NCBI RefSeq assembly: GCF_026015985.1
Contig: NZ_CP110389.1
Span: forward strand, 2,078,001-2,142,000
Direction: 5' to 3'
DNA: 64,000 bases
Source of the DNA: Rhodopseudomonas sp. P2A-2r
GTDB lineage: Bacteria > Pseudomonadota > Alphaproteobacteria > Rhizobiales > Xanthobacteraceae
The notes under the pieces: model-generated
Told to the model about the DNA's origin: nothing
The model's input: the letters and a program-made list of their open reading frames with translations, nothing else
The model's database searches: none
Position numbers and translations under genes: made by a program
Shown: positions 26,800 to 34,457 of the stretch, one piece after another
Layout: each line of letters opens with the position of its first letter
Numbering within the stretch: the first letter of the stretch is position 1

Positions 26800-27617
26800 A
26801 CGTGGCGATCGATTACGAGGTCGAATACAATAACCGCGCGCGGGTGCCGGAAAATCCGGCGCTGATCGCCGGCTGGGCGCGTGACGCCAAGGCCTATCGC
26901 GAGGCGCGGACAGGGCGCTGGCACGTTATTCCCTATGGTGCCGGCGCGCGCCACAGCATCGATTTCTTTGCCGCCGAGGGGCAGGGGCCGATCGCCGTGT
27001 TCATCCATGGCGGCTACTGGCAGGCGCTGGACAGCTCGTTCTTCAGCCATCTGGCCGGCGGCCTCAATGCCCACGGCATCAGCGTTGCCGTCCCGAATTA
27101 CGATCTCTGCCCGACGGTCACCGTCGACGACATCATCGATCAGACCCGGCTGGCGATGCGCGAACTCGCAAAGCTCGGCCAGCCCTTGGTGGTCAGCGGT
27201 CACTCGGCCGGCGGACACCTTGCGGCCTGCATGCTGGCGACCGACTGGCGCGCCATCGATCCGGCGTTGCCGGACAATCTGATCGCCGCCGCCTATGCCA
27301 TATCCGGCCTGTTCGATCTGGTGCCGCTGGTCGGCACCAGCATCAACACAGCCTTGCATCTGGATGATGCTGCGGCGCGGCGCGCGAGCCCGCTGCTGTG
27401 GCCGAAGCCCGTGCGCGGCAGCCTCGACGCGGCGGTCGGCGCTCTGGAGAGCGCGGAGTATTTCCGCCAGAGCGAGAGCATCGTCGCTGCGTGGGGTGGT
27501 GCTATCGCGACGCGGTTTGAGGTGATTCCCGACGCCAACCATTTTACCGCGATCGCGCCGCTGGCCGATCCGCAATCGCCGATGACGCTGCGTATCAGGC
27601 AATTGGCGCGCCGTTAG
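26796..27617 (+). CDS. alpha/beta hydrolase, kynurenine formamidase-like
   Basis: 273 residues. The oxyanion motif HGGYWQ followed by VPNYDLCP, the nucleophile elbow GHSAGGHLAA (Ser) and the late His in PDANHF are the arrangement of the arylformamidase/KynB-like branch of alpha/beta hydrolases. GTG 26796 overlaps the MarR stop as GTGA, so it is co-transcribed with the regulator. If it hydrolyses N-formyl- or N-acyl-anthranilate or formylkynurenine, it would release an aminoaromatic that feeds the 2-aminobenzoyl-CoA pathway. That is inference from the family and context. A general carboxylesterase is the alternative. The Asp of the triad is not clearly identifiable by eye. Confidence 0.75.
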   Translation: MNVAIDYEVEYNNRARVPENPALIAGWARDAKAYREARTGRWHVIPYGAGARHSIDFFAAEGQGPIAVFIHGGYWQALDSSFFSHLAGGLNAHGISVAVPNYDLCPTVTVDDIIDQTRLAMRELAKLGQPLVVSGHSAGGHLAACMLATDWRAIDPALPDNLIAAAYAISGLFDLVPLVGTSINTALHLDDAAARRASPLLWPKPVRGSLDAAVGALESAEYFRQSESIVAAWGGAIATRFEVIPDANHFTAIAPLADPQSPMTLRIRQLARR

Positions 27618-27695
27618 GCGGGGTTTGCCTAAACATCTCGCGCCGCCAGGGCAAAAAATCGCGACCCGGCGGCTGGTGCCAGTTGCACGAATTTG

Positions 27696-27709
27696 TTTTA
27701 GGTTTAAAA
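27696..27709. promoter_or_regulatory. MarR-type box upstream of the CoA ligase
   Basis: TTTTAGGTTTAAAA is identical in all 14 bases to 10054-10067. It lies 50 bp before the ligase start codon (27759), a position suitable for repression of the ligase/RidA unit. Confidence 0.6.
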
Positions 27710-27758
27710 TGATATTCAGATGACGCTGCCGGGCGTCTTGACGTGACAGGAGCATGCA

Positions 27759-29408
27759 ATGGCCGTCGCCGAAGCTCGACTCACCAAGGCCTACACTGCC
27801 CATATCGATACGTTCGCGCGCGACAACATGCCGCCGCCCGAACAGCTGCCGGACTTTCTGTTCACCCGGCCGGAGTTTCAATATCCCGCGCGCATCAACT
27901 GCGTGGTGCCGTTTCTCGACCGCTGGGTCGATGAGGGCCACGGCGATGCGCCGTGCATGTTCGGTCTCACCGACAGCTATACTTATCGCGAGCTGCAGGC
28001 GCTGGTGAACCGGATCTGCAACGTGCTGGTCGGCAAGCTCGGGCTGGTGCCGGGCGGCCGTGTGATGCTGCGCTCCGCCAACAATCCGATGATGGTCGCC
28101 ACCTATCTCGCGGTCATCAAGGCCGGCGGCGTCTGCGTCGCCACCATGCCGCTGCTGCGCGCCAAGGAACTGACCTATCCGATCCAGAAGGCGAAGATCG
28201 CGCTGGCGCTGTGCGACGGCAAGCTGTCCGACGAAATGGAAAAGGCGAAAGCCGCCGCACCCGAGCTGAAGCGCGTCGTCTACTGGGGCACCGGCAAGCC
28301 GGAGTCGCTGGAGGCATTGATCGCCGACGCCAGCCCGGACTTCACCGCGGTCGATACCGCCTCCGACGATATCTGCCTGATCGCCTTTACCTCGGGCACC
28401 ACCGGCGAGCCGAAGGGCACCATGCATTTTCACCGCGACATGCTCGCGGTGTGCGACGGCTTTGCCCGCAACGTGCTACGCGCCGAGCCGTCCGACCGCT
28501 TCATCGGCTCGGCGCCGCTGGCCTTCACCTTCGGCTTCGGCGGCGTGCTGTTCCCGCTGCATATCGGCGCGTCCTTCGTGGTGCTGGAAAAGGCCGGGCC
28601 GGACGAGTTGCCGCCGGCGATCGAGAAGTTCAAGGTCACGGTGTGCTTCACCGCGCCGACCTCCTATCGCGCCATGCTCGCCAAGATGGGCACCCACGAC
28701 ATCTCCAGCCTGCGCAAATGCGTGTCGGCCGGCGAGACCTTGCCGATCGGTACCTACGACGCCTGGCTGAAGGCCACCGGCATCAAGCTGATGGACGGCA
28801 TCGGCGGCACCGAGATGCTGCACATCTTCATCTGCGCCACCGAGGACGAAATTCGCCCGGGCTCCACCGGCAGACCGGTGCCCGGCTATGAGGCCAAGAT
28901 CATCGACGAGGAGGGCCGCGACGTGCTGCCCGGCACCCTGGGACGGCTCGCCGTGCGCGGCCCCACCGGTTGCAAGTATCTCGCCGATCCCAGGCAGCTG
29001 AAATTCGTGCAGAACGGCTGGAACCTGACCGGCGACACCTTCATCATGGATGAGGATGGCTACTTCTGGTACAAGTCGCGCTCCGACGACATGATCGTCT
29101 CGGCCGGCTACAACATCGCCGGCCCCGACGTCGAAGCCGCTCTGCTGACCCATCCCGCGGTGGCGGAATGCGGCGTGGTCGGTTCGCCCGACGAGGCGCG
29201 CGGCATGCTGGTGAAAGCCTATGTCGTGCTGGCGCCGGGCTTTACCGGAGACGATGCGCTGACCCTCGAGTTGCAGAACCACGTCAAGCGCGAGATCGCC
29301 CCCTACAAATATCCGCGCGCCATCGCGTTTGTGGAGCAACTGCCGAAGACCGAGACCGGAAAGCTGAAGCGCTTTGCGCTGCGCCAGATGGCGACGGCTG
29401 CTGAATGA
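27759..29408 (+). CDS. 2-aminobenzoate-CoA ligase-like AMP-forming ligase
   Basis: 549 residues, ATG 27759 with ACAGGAG upstream. The order is a benzoate/2-aminobenzoate-CoA-ligase-type N-terminus (DNMPPPEQLPDFLF), the P-loop FTSGTTGEPKGTMHFH near residue 210, FTFGFGGVLFPL, DGIGGTEMLHIFI, GWNLTGDTFIMDEDGYFWYKSRSDDMIVSAGYNIAGPDVE and the catalytic-Lys region LPKTETGKLKRFALR. The benzoate-ligase branch uses GIGSTEMLHIFI where most ANL enzymes have YGxTE, and that is what is seen here. It forms the aryl-CoA that the fused monooxygenase/reductase uses. It is followed closely by a RidA-type gene, and the exact MarR-type box is 50 bp upstream. 2-Aminobenzoate is preferred on context; benzoate or another substituted benzoate is possible. 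Confidence 0.85.
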   Translation: MAVAEARLTKAYTAHIDTFARDNMPPPEQLPDFLFTRPEFQYPARINCVVPFLDRWVDEGHGDAPCMFGLTDSYTYRELQALVNRICNVLVGKLGLVPGGRVMLRSANNPMMVATYLAVIKAGGVCVATMPLLRAKELTYPIQKAKIALALCDGKLSDEMEKAKAAAPELKRVVYWGTGKPESLEALIADASPDFTAVDTASDDICLIAFTSGTTGEPKGTMHFHRDMLAVCDGFARNVLRAEPSDRFIGSAPLAFTFGFGGVLFPLHIGASFVVLEKAGPDELPPAIEKFKVTVCFTAPTSYRAMLAKMGTHDISSLRKCVSAGETLPIGTYDAWLKATGIKLMDGIGGTEMLHIFICATEDEIRPGSTGRPVPGYEAKIIDEEGRDVLPGTLGRLAVRGPTGCKYLADPRQLKFVQNGWNLTGDTFIMDEDGYFWYKSRSDDMIVSAGYNIAGPDVEAALLTHPAVAECGVVGSPDEARGMLVKAYVVLAPGFTGDDALTLELQNHVKREIAPYKYPRAIAFVEQLPKTETGKLKRFALRQMATAAE

Positions 29409-29420
29409 AATGAGACATCT

Positions 29421-29900
29421 ATGTCCGAAGGAGATTTGCCGGTGACCGCGCCAAAGAGCCCCACGCTGACCGTGGTTCCGAGTTCGAAGGTCGATGCGCA
29501 TCTGTCGGCGCCGCGTGTGCTGCAGCCCTCAGGCTGGCCGGCGCCGAAGGGCTATGCCAACGGCATGAGCGCCGACGGCCGCATTGTGGTGACCGGCGGC
29601 GTGATCGGCTGGGATACCGCCGGCCATCTGCCGGCCGACTTCACCGCCCAGGTGCATCAGGCGCTGAGCAACATCGCCGCGATCCTGAGCGAGGGCGGCG
29701 CCAAGCCCGAGCATCTGGTCCGCCTGACCTGGTATGTCGTCGACATGGAAGAATATCTCGGCAACCTGAAAGCGCTCGGCAAGATCTATCGCGAGATCTT
29801 TGGCGCGCATTATCCGGCCATGGCGCTGGTGCAGGTGGTGCGGCTGGTCGAGCTCGCCGCCCGCGTCGAAATCGAAGCCACTGCGGTGGTGCCGCGCTAG
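29421..29900 (+). CDS. RidA/YjgF-family protein, possible enamine/imine deaminase
   Basis: Up to 159 residues of the Rid superfamily: RVLQPSGWPAPKGYANGMSADGRIVVTGGVIGWD, HQALSNIAAILSEGGAKPEHLVRLTWYVVDMEEY and YPAMALVQVVRLVELAARVEIEATAV. The usual RidA Arg is replaced in the ELAARVEIEA segment, as in catabolic subfamilies. Rid proteins hydrolyse reactive enamines or imines. ATG 29421 is possible, but AAGGAG at 29428 fits GTG 29442 better. It is 12 bp after the ligase, clearly one unit. The 2-aminobenzoyl-CoA monooxygenase/reductase product is an enamine, so this protein is a good candidate for removing its amino group. That assignment is inference. Confidence 0.82.
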   Translation: MSEGDLPVTAPKSPTLTVVPSSKVDAHLSAPRVLQPSGWPAPKGYANGMSADGRIVVTGGVIGWDTAGHLPADFTAQVHQALSNIAAILSEGGAKPEHLVRLTWYVVDMEEYLGNLKALGKIYREIFGAHYPAMALVQVVRLVELAARVEIEATAVVPR

Positions 29901-29931
29901 GTGCGCGGCGCGCGCGTGGCGATGCCACGCC

Positions 29932-30195
29932 TCAGCGGCTGACCACCAGGCGCAGCCGCGGCCTCGCGGGAGTCGTGCAGGCGGCGGTCCGGGCCGCCTC
30001 AAGCTCCGCCGCCAGCGTCAGCACCCGGCCGTCCGTCGAATTGAGCGCACAGGTCGAGAACTGGTCCACCGAGCGGGCCAGCGCCTGGGTCTCCGCGTCG
30101 GTCTTGGTGATCTTTGCCAGTCGCAGCACCATGCCGCCGAGACTCACCAGCAGCTCGTCGAGAGCCTTGTCGATTTTCGCGATCTCGTCCTTCAT
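29932..30195 (-). CDS. small hypothetical protein
   Basis: 87 residues, MKDEIAKIDKALDELLVSLGG..., mostly predicted helix with heptad-like Leu/Ile spacing over the first 40 residues and a single Cys pair (CAL, AACTT) further on. The C-terminus is Arg/Pro-rich (RPRLRLVVSR). I do not recognise a family. It is convergent with the RidA gene and is the first gene right of the catabolic locus on this strand. Codon use looks coding-like, but short length keeps confidence moderate. Confidence 0.5.
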   Translation of the reverse strand: MKDEIAKIDKALDELLVSLGGMVLRLAKITKTDAETQALARSVDQFSTCALNSTDGRVLTLAAELEAARTAACTTPARPRLRLVVSR

Positions 30196-30289
30196 GCGTC
30201 AGCTCCATTTCCATGGTCGCCGGGATAATGGGCGCGACGAAGGCACGTTCCTGCGGCCGGGCCGTGATGGTTAACGCGCAGTTAACGGG

Positions 30290-30409
30290 TTACGCGAGCG
30301 CGACCAACGCCAGCACCAGCAGCAACGCGAGCATGAGCGCCGCGACCAGCCGCCAGTTCCGCGGGTCGGGGGCGAGCATCCGGCGCCGGGTGATGAGGTC
30401 GTGGAGCAT
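30290..30409 (-). CDS. very small single-span membrane protein
   Basis: 39 residues: a basic N-terminus MLHDLITRRRMLAPDPRNWR followed by one hydrophobic helix (LVAALMLALLLVLALVALA) to the stop. The charge pattern predicts N-in, C-out or hairpin-free insertion in the inner membrane. No family is recognised. It is too short for ordinary gene calling; the long Leu/Ala helix could also arise by chance in GC-rich DNA. Confidence 0.4.
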   Translation of the reverse strand: MLHDLITRRRMLAPDPRNWRLVAALMLALLLVLALVALA

Positions 30410-30746
30410 GCGACGTCCTCGTGGAAATGACCGACACGATCTGGGCCCACAGGGGCATACGCCGGGAACGGGTTAGATTGCGACGCGTACCGATGCGTTG
30501 CTGTCGCGACGAGAAGCCGGCAAAATCGCCGCGTCCAACATCCCCGTTATGGCCGGCTGTCACCCGGCGTATGCGCCTGACAATGACGGGCGGGGCATTT
30601 GGTTGCAGCGGGGCGTGAATAAGACCCGCATGGTATTCAGCGAGCGCGCCTGCTTTGCCGGGCATGACGCATCGCACGCAAGCTGCATGGACATGATGCA
30701 TGCGGCGCGCAATTGAACCCCGCGAAGCGCCACGCGACCAATCCGC
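30410..30746. other. intergenic stretch with no recognisable gene
   Basis: These 337 bp between the small membrane ORF and the DUF805 gene contain no ORF with family features, no repeat of the types seen elsewhere in the window and no tRNA-like fold that I can see. The promoter of the DUF805 gene presumably lies in its right part. Confidence 0.4.
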
Positions 30747-31157
30747 ATGCAGAACACATCCGCCATCAAAGGCCGTATGGGCCGGGCCCGCTACTGGATC
30801 TGGAGCGGCCTTTGCGCACTGGCCGCGATGGTCGGGCTGGTTCTGGTCGTCGGCACGGTCAACCAGACCAGTCAGAGCCCGGTGAATGTCCCGGCCACCA
30901 TCGCGGCGATTGCAGGCGCTTTCATGTTCGTTGCGGCGTGCGTGGCGCTGGTCGTGATCGGCGTCTGGCGGCTGCATGACCGCGGCAAGTCCGGCTTCTG
31001 GATCGTCCTGTATTACGGTGCGCCGTCGGTTCTGGCGCTGATGGCCGTCGGCCCGCAAACGGACGGCATATTGCAGAACGGGCTTGCTCTGGCGATTCTG
31101 GGTTGGGCGATGATCGACCTTGGAGCTCTGGAGGCCGCCGAGCCGCTCGCGGCGTAG
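30747..31157 (+). CDS. DUF805 family membrane protein
   Basis: 136 residues. MGRARYWIWSGLCALAAMVGLVLVV opens the protein as in DUF805 members, followed by about four hydrophobic segments and the hallmark RLHDRGKSGFW between the second and third. The family's function is unknown; the proteins are small inner-membrane proteins. ATG 30747. It stands alone between unrelated small genes. Confidence 0.8.
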   Translation: MQNTSAIKGRMGRARYWIWSGLCALAAMVGLVLVVGTVNQTSQSPVNVPATIAAIAGAFMFVAACVALVVIGVWRLHDRGKSGFWIVLYYGAPSVLALMAVGPQTDGILQNGLALAILGWAMIDLGALEAAEPLAA

Positions 31158-31208
31158 CAGATGGCCGATCCCGCCTGTCGTTTCGCCGATGCGGTTACGC
31201 GCGGTCGC

Positions 31209-31496
31209 TCACGCACTCTTCTTCAGCTTGCGGGCACGGCGCAGGTCAGCGTTGAGCTGGGCCTGCCAGCCCTTGCCGAGCGCGCGATAGGTTTCCAGCA
31301 CGTCGGCATCGAGCCGCAGCGTCACCGAGCCCTTCGGCTTGTCGCCGAGCGGCGGTCGCCCGAGCCGGATGACCTTGGCGCCCTGGGTGATCTCGCCGGT
31401 CCGGAAGAACTCATCGAGCACTTCCGGCGCATCATCGGGGTCATCAGTCAGCGGCTCGCCGAAAGAGCGCGAGCCAACGAGCTTCTTCCTTGGCAT
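31209..31496 (-). CDS. brnA: BrnA-type antitoxin
   Basis: 95 residues. The C-terminal ribbon-helix-helix portion GSVTLRLDADVLETYRALGKGWQAQLNADLRRA is the BrnA signature (VTLRLDADVLxxFRAxGKGWQ). The N-terminal ~50 residues, with DDAPEVLDEFFRTGEITQGAKVIRLGRP, form the part that neutralises BrnT. The known BrnA binds its toxin and represses the operon. Its start lies 53 nt inside the 3' end of the upstream BrnT gene, so the two overlap more than usual. ATG 31496. The 18-bp palindrome upstream of the pair is a plausible operator. Confidence 0.85.
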   Translation of the reverse strand: MPRKKLVGSRSFGEPLTDDPDDAPEVLDEFFRTGEITQGAKVIRLGRPPLGDKPKGSVTLRLDADVLETYRALGKGWQAQLNADLRRARKLKKSA

Positions 31497-31724
31497 GGCA
31501 GTATCTCATTGAAATGACGTGGCGGGCGTCGCCACGCGGGGTCCAGACGATCAACACCATCCTCGACCGGACGCGGCCGGCAGCGATGTAGCGCACCTCG
31601 CCATAGTCGAAACGGTCATCGACCTTTGTCACCACGTCCCCCGGAACGCTTCGTCGGCGTCGGCGTCGGCTTCCAGATCCAGCCCGCGCTCGCGCAACGT
31701 CACCGCGCGCTTGCGCGATCGCAA
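31444..31724 (-). CDS. brnT: BrnT-type ribonuclease toxin, frameshifted
   Basis: BrnT toxins are small RelE-fold ribonucleases. The two halves seen here are KRAVTLRERGLDLEADAD (usual BrnT opening) and VVTKVDDRFDYGEVRYIAAGRVRSRMVLIVWTPRGDARHVISMR (usual core and end). They lie in different frames separated at the run of five C on the plus strand (31638-31642; G on the coding strand). One added G joins ...DEAFRG to DVVTKVDDRF and gives 93 codons from TTG 31724. The start is uncertain, as an ATG ~46 bp further upstream is out of frame. If the shift is real, the toxin is dead while the antitoxin is intact; if it is an error, the pair is complete. Confidence 0.7.
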
Positions 31725-31796
31725 GTGATGTGGTGACGGCGCGGATCGTACGCGATCATCCGATTTATGTAGTGGCAAAATTGCGCGGTGTCGAGG

Positions 31797-31814
31797 ATTA
31801 TGTCATGACATAAT
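31797..31814. promoter_or_regulatory. perfect 18-bp palindrome, candidate BrnA operator
   Basis: ATTATGTCATGACATAAT is its own reverse complement over all 18 bases and lies about 70 bp upstream of the BrnT reading frame. Ribbon-helix-helix antitoxins bind short palindromes in their own promoter. No other gene starts nearby on this strand. Confidence 0.55.
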
Positions 31815-31836
31815 GCGGCGATACTCAGTAGATGGC

Positions 31837-31867
31837 GTAGCCCGGATGGGCGAAGCGATATCCGGGT
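31837..31867. repeat. short dispersed repeat (CCCGGATGGGCGAAGCGATA type)
   Basis: GTAGCCCGGATGGGCGAAGC followed by GATATCCGGG forms a hairpin with CCCGGA/TCCGGG arms. This sequence is a common intergenic repeat in Bradyrhizobium-type genomes. The remaining ~270 bp up to the DUF3606 gene hold no convincing gene. Confidence 0.5.
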
Positions 31868-32139
31868 TTCGATTGTTGCCGCTGATACCGCATGGCGCTC
31901 CGCTCGTGCGGACGACGCGCCGAGCTAGTTCCAGTCGGGACCTGCGCGATGTCGATGACATGTCGATCGGCGCCGGCCGTGATGAGCATTGACGGCACAG
32001 GTGATCTCCCGATTGTGCGATTGGCGTCGGCGAAACGGTTCCTGAGTTCGGTTCCCGACACAAAAAACCCCTGCGGCACTGGGGGAACCTAAATTTCTTC
32101 GCCGCATTTAAGGAGTGTATTTCGCGGAGGAGCCCGACC

Positions 32140-32313
32140 ATGGACGATCTCAAAAAGACCGGTCAGCAGGATCGCAGCAAGATCAATATGCACGAAGATC
32201 ACGAGGTCAAGTACTGGACGAAACAGCTCGGCGTTTCAAAGGACGAACTACAGAAGGCCGTCGATAAAGTCGGCAACGGCGCCGCCGCCGTTCGCAAGCA
32301 GCTCGGCCAATGA
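32140..32313 (+). CDS. DUF3606 domain protein
   Basis: 57 residues: MDDLKKTGQQDRSKINMHEDHEVKYWTKQLGV followed by SKDELQKAVDKVGNGAAAVRKQL. The DRSKINxxEDxEVxYWTKxLGVSxDELxxAVxKVG pattern is the DUF3606 signature, a small all-helical domain of unknown function widespread in proteobacteria. GGAGGAG lies upstream of ATG 32140. The stop overlaps the start of the next gene as ATGA. Confidence 0.85.
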   Translation: MDDLKKTGQQDRSKINMHEDHEVKYWTKQLGVSKDELQKAVDKVGNGAAAVRKQLGQ

Positions 32314-32564
32314 AACCGATCGTGAAGAGCTGGACAGAGCAGGAGCTGGTTCGGCTGAGGCAGATGGTGCTGTCGGGGGCATCTGTGGCCAGATGCTCGG
32401 CCGCCTTCAATCGCCCCAGCAACTCGGTCAGGAATCAGGCCCGCAGAATGGGCATCCCGTTTGTCGGAGCGCGGATTGTCAAAGCCGCGCAGAGGGCGAA
32501 GATCGCCTCTGCCGAAAGCAAGTTGCCGCCGGGCAGCTGGCGATACGATGGCACCCGAGTCTGA
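32310..32564 (+). CDS. small putative DNA-binding protein (SANT/GcrA-like helix-turn-helix)
   Basis: 84 residues. WTEQELVRLRQMVLSGASVARCSAAFNRPSNSVRNQARRMGIPF resembles a single Myb/SANT- or GcrA-type helix-turn-helix, in which the third helix (SNSVRNQARRMG) would read DNA. The C-terminal part is basic and ends in PPGSWRYDGTRV. It is translationally coupled to the DUF3606 gene (ATGA). A regulatory role is inferred from the fold-like pattern only. Confidence 0.65.
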   Translation: MKPIVKSWTEQELVRLRQMVLSGASVARCSAAFNRPSNSVRNQARRMGIPFVGARIVKAAQRAKIASAESKLPPGSWRYDGTRV

Positions 32565-32640
32565 TCTCATTCTGCAATTGAGAGCGGAACGACTGGCGGC
32601 GGTGACGTGCTTCTCGATGTCACGGCGCACCGAATGTAGT

Positions 32641-32934
32641 TCAGATCTGGCCCGCGTTCGACGCGTGGATCGGTACCTGGTATCCGCAGCGTGGGCAACA
32701 TATTGAGTTGTCCATAGCGCCCATCACGTTGGGCGGCCCAACGGCAATGCCGGTGAGAAGTTCCCGGCGGCTGTATGTCGGATAGGCGACAAACGATTTA
32801 AGTCGCTTCTCGAACATAGACGGGTGTATGGTTCGGTATCGGCGGTCTTCCTGGCATTCGCTGACAGAGAGTTCGGTCATGCTCCCGCCTGGCGAGGGAG
32901 CTATGTCAGAAGCCGAACTCGTTTCGATTTCCAA
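32641..32934 (-). CDS. possible small zinc-ribbon-like hypothetical protein
   Basis: 97 codons at most; a shorter start at MTELSVSECQED is possible. The C-terminus has a CPRCGYQVPIHAS stretch preceded by another Cys, suggestive of half a zinc ribbon, and FEKRLKSFVAYPTYSRRELL looks protein-like. It overlaps the start region of the gene at 32903 on the other strand only marginally. No family is recognised, and it could be a chance frame. Confidence 0.35.
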   Translation of the reverse strand: MEIETSSASDIAPSPGGSMTELSVSECQEDRRYRTIHPSMFEKRLKSFVAYPTYSRRELLTGIAVGPPNVMGAMDNSICCPRCGYQVPIHASNAGQI

Positions 32935-33121
32935 ACATCGCTACAGCGCCACGGAATTGGCCGATCTTCGGCGGGCCTCCATCCTGCTCGCAAGGGGTCT
33001 GCCCGTGGGCGCCGACCGCAACCAGCATCGCCAGATCGCCGTCTCACTCCGAGTGCTTTTCAGCAGCGAGAAGTGGCTCGAAGCAAATGGCCTCGCCACC
33101 CCAACGGAGAGAATTCCATGA
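32903..33121 (+). CDS. small hypothetical protein
   Basis: 72 residues from ATG 32903, chosen because GAGGGAG lies just upstream; two earlier in-frame ATGs lack such a site. The sequence MSEAELVSISKHRYSATELADLRRASILL is basic and helical, with RVLFSSEKWLEANGL near the end. Its stop overlaps the next start as ATGA, so the two small proteins are co-translated. No known domain is recognised. Confidence 0.55.
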   Translation: MSEAELVSISKHRYSATELADLRRASILLARGLPVGADRNQHRQIAVSLRVLFSSEKWLEANGLATPTERIP

Positions 33122-33324
33122 AGCGTCCGATCAACGGCCCCGACATGCACGACTGGCAGACACGCGCAGATGACGCCCTGGAATTGGCGCGAGCGATGCC
33201 CCCGGGCGCGGAGCGTATCGATGCGTTCAAGAAGGCCGGGATGCTCCGTAACGCCGCCGAGGCCAAAGCTATTTTCGTGCCGTCCATGTTTGCGAACACA
33301 ACTCCGAAATCTGACAACTCATAA
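33118..33324 (+). CDS. small hypothetical protein, alphaproteobacterial type
   Basis: 68 residues: MKRPINGPDMHDWQTRADDALELARAM, then PPGAERIDAFKKAGMLRNAAEAKAI. Similar helical proteins with ADDALExARxMPPGxERxxAxKxAGxLRxAA are frequent hypothetical genes in Bradyrhizobium. GGAGAG precedes the ATG, which overlaps the upstream stop. Function unknown. Confidence 0.65.
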   Translation: MKRPINGPDMHDWQTRADDALELARAMPPGAERIDAFKKAGMLRNAAEAKAIFVPSMFANTTPKSDNS

Positions 33325-33338
33325 TTGCGGGAGCCGTT

Positions 33339-33473
33339 ATGTGGACCAGAATCACGCAATGGATGGAGACAACGAACGGCTTGGCGATCGGGGCCGTGCT
33401 CGACGGCACGCTGGCCGTCGCATTGGCGGCAATCGCGACCGCGAGCCTGCGGCTGCTGTTCGAATTGCTGTGA
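33339..33473 (+). CDS. very small membrane protein
   Basis: 44 residues: MWTRITQWMETTNGLAIGAV followed by a single hydrophobic helix VALAAIATASLRLLFELL. GGGAG lies upstream of ATG 33339, and the gene follows the preceding small gene after 14 bp. It is a probable third member of this small operon. No family is recognised. Confidence 0.45.
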   Translation: MWTRITQWMETTNGLAIGAVLDGTLAVALAAIATASLRLLFELL

Positions 33474-33597
33474 GCCTTGTCGCTGAGGTGGAAGCGCCGA
33501 TGCGGCGCCGCGAGCATGCCCAGCCTCTCGACGTCGCCGGAAGTCGCTGTTGAGTGAACGGACGTGGCGACGCAGCGCGTAGGGCGGGTTAGCGCGC

Positions 33598-33664
33598 AGC
33601 GCGTAACCCGCCGGCTCCGGATTGCGGCTCACGATGGTGGGTTACGGCGCAAGGGCGCCTAACC
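33598..33664. repeat. 67-bp direct repeat, copy 1
   Basis: Begins AGCGCGTAACCCGCCGGCTC and ends GGGCGCCTAACC. It is identical to 34286-34352 except for one base (GGATTGCGG against GGATCGCGG), in the same orientation. Internal GGTTA/TAACC segments give hairpin potential. Copies of the GGCGGGTTA...TAACCCGCC type are frequent between genes in Bradyrhizobium. The two copies flank the gene at 33747-34070. Confidence 0.75.
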
Positions 33665-33746
33665 CGCGCTGCGCTTGCTAACGTGACGAGTAGGGACAAG
33701 CATGATTCAATGCGTTGTATACTTCAAAGCATTTAAGAGGGCGGTT

Positions 33747-34070
33747 TCACCGCGATGCTCGATATGCGAGGTGCAGCTTGATCAAGCCGAAGAGGGAAAT
33801 CAGCGATAGGATTTCACCGAACGCGAAAATGCTATGAAACAGGAAAGGATCTTCGGCCAGCGATACGTCGCGAGACAGTCCGATGGAATCCCATCCAACA
33901 GTCATCACGCCCTTGCTGTAATGGGCATATGGCAAGACAACGATGCCAAGGACGACGCAGAACACGAGAAACGCCCGCTTCCAATTTGACCAGGTCGCAT
34001 AGTCGGCGACGAGTGCCTCAAAGCGTTCCCGCCCTTTTGCGCGGTCGTAAACAATAAGCTGTTTCCACAT
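33747..34070 (-). CDS. small hypothetical membrane protein
   Basis: 107 residues from ATG 34070, preceded by GAGGAT; the longer upstream frame lacks a ribosome site. A basic, soluble N-terminus (MWKQLIVYDRAKGRERFEAL) is followed by two hydrophobic spans (FLVFCVVLGIVVLPYA and FAFGEILSLISLFGLIKLHL). No family is recognised. It sits between two direct copies of a 67-bp repeat and next to the island boundary. Confidence 0.6.
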   Translation of the reverse strand: MWKQLIVYDRAKGRERFEALVADYATWSNWKRAFLVFCVVLGIVVLPYAHYSKGVMTVGWDSIGLSRDVSLAEDPFLFHSIFAFGEILSLISLFGLIKLHLAYRASR

Positions 34071-34285
34071 GCCTATCCTCCTCATGCCGAGCGCAGTGTA
34101 TCCCTGCCATCTCTGGCTGAAGGCCAGGAAGATGCTCCGCAAGAACAAAAAGCACATGGACACGGTGAGAGGCGTCTGCCCGGACTGCAATTGGGAGGGC
34201 CTGCTGTTTCGCCGGTCCGATTACTCGCTTCTAATGAACGTCAAGCCGCCGGTCCGGATGATGCCAGAGGAGCGTCGGCCGCGCC

Positions 34286-34352
34286 AGCGCGTAACCCGCC
34301 GGCTCCGGATCGCGGCTCACGATGGTGGGTTACGGCGCAAGGGCGCCTAACC
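34286..34352. repeat. 67-bp direct repeat, copy 2
   Basis: Same sequence as 33598-33664 apart from one base. It lies about 105 bp left of the tRNA-derived junction, so it is on the chromosomal side of the island. Confidence 0.75.
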
Positions 34353-34457
34353 GACCCTACGCTTGCTGCCAATGATTGCGCCATCTGTGACCTAAGCAAA
34401 TCCTGGCTTCGCCCAGTCCTGGCGGACAGAGGTGGTGACAGCCGGTCAATGGTGGAA

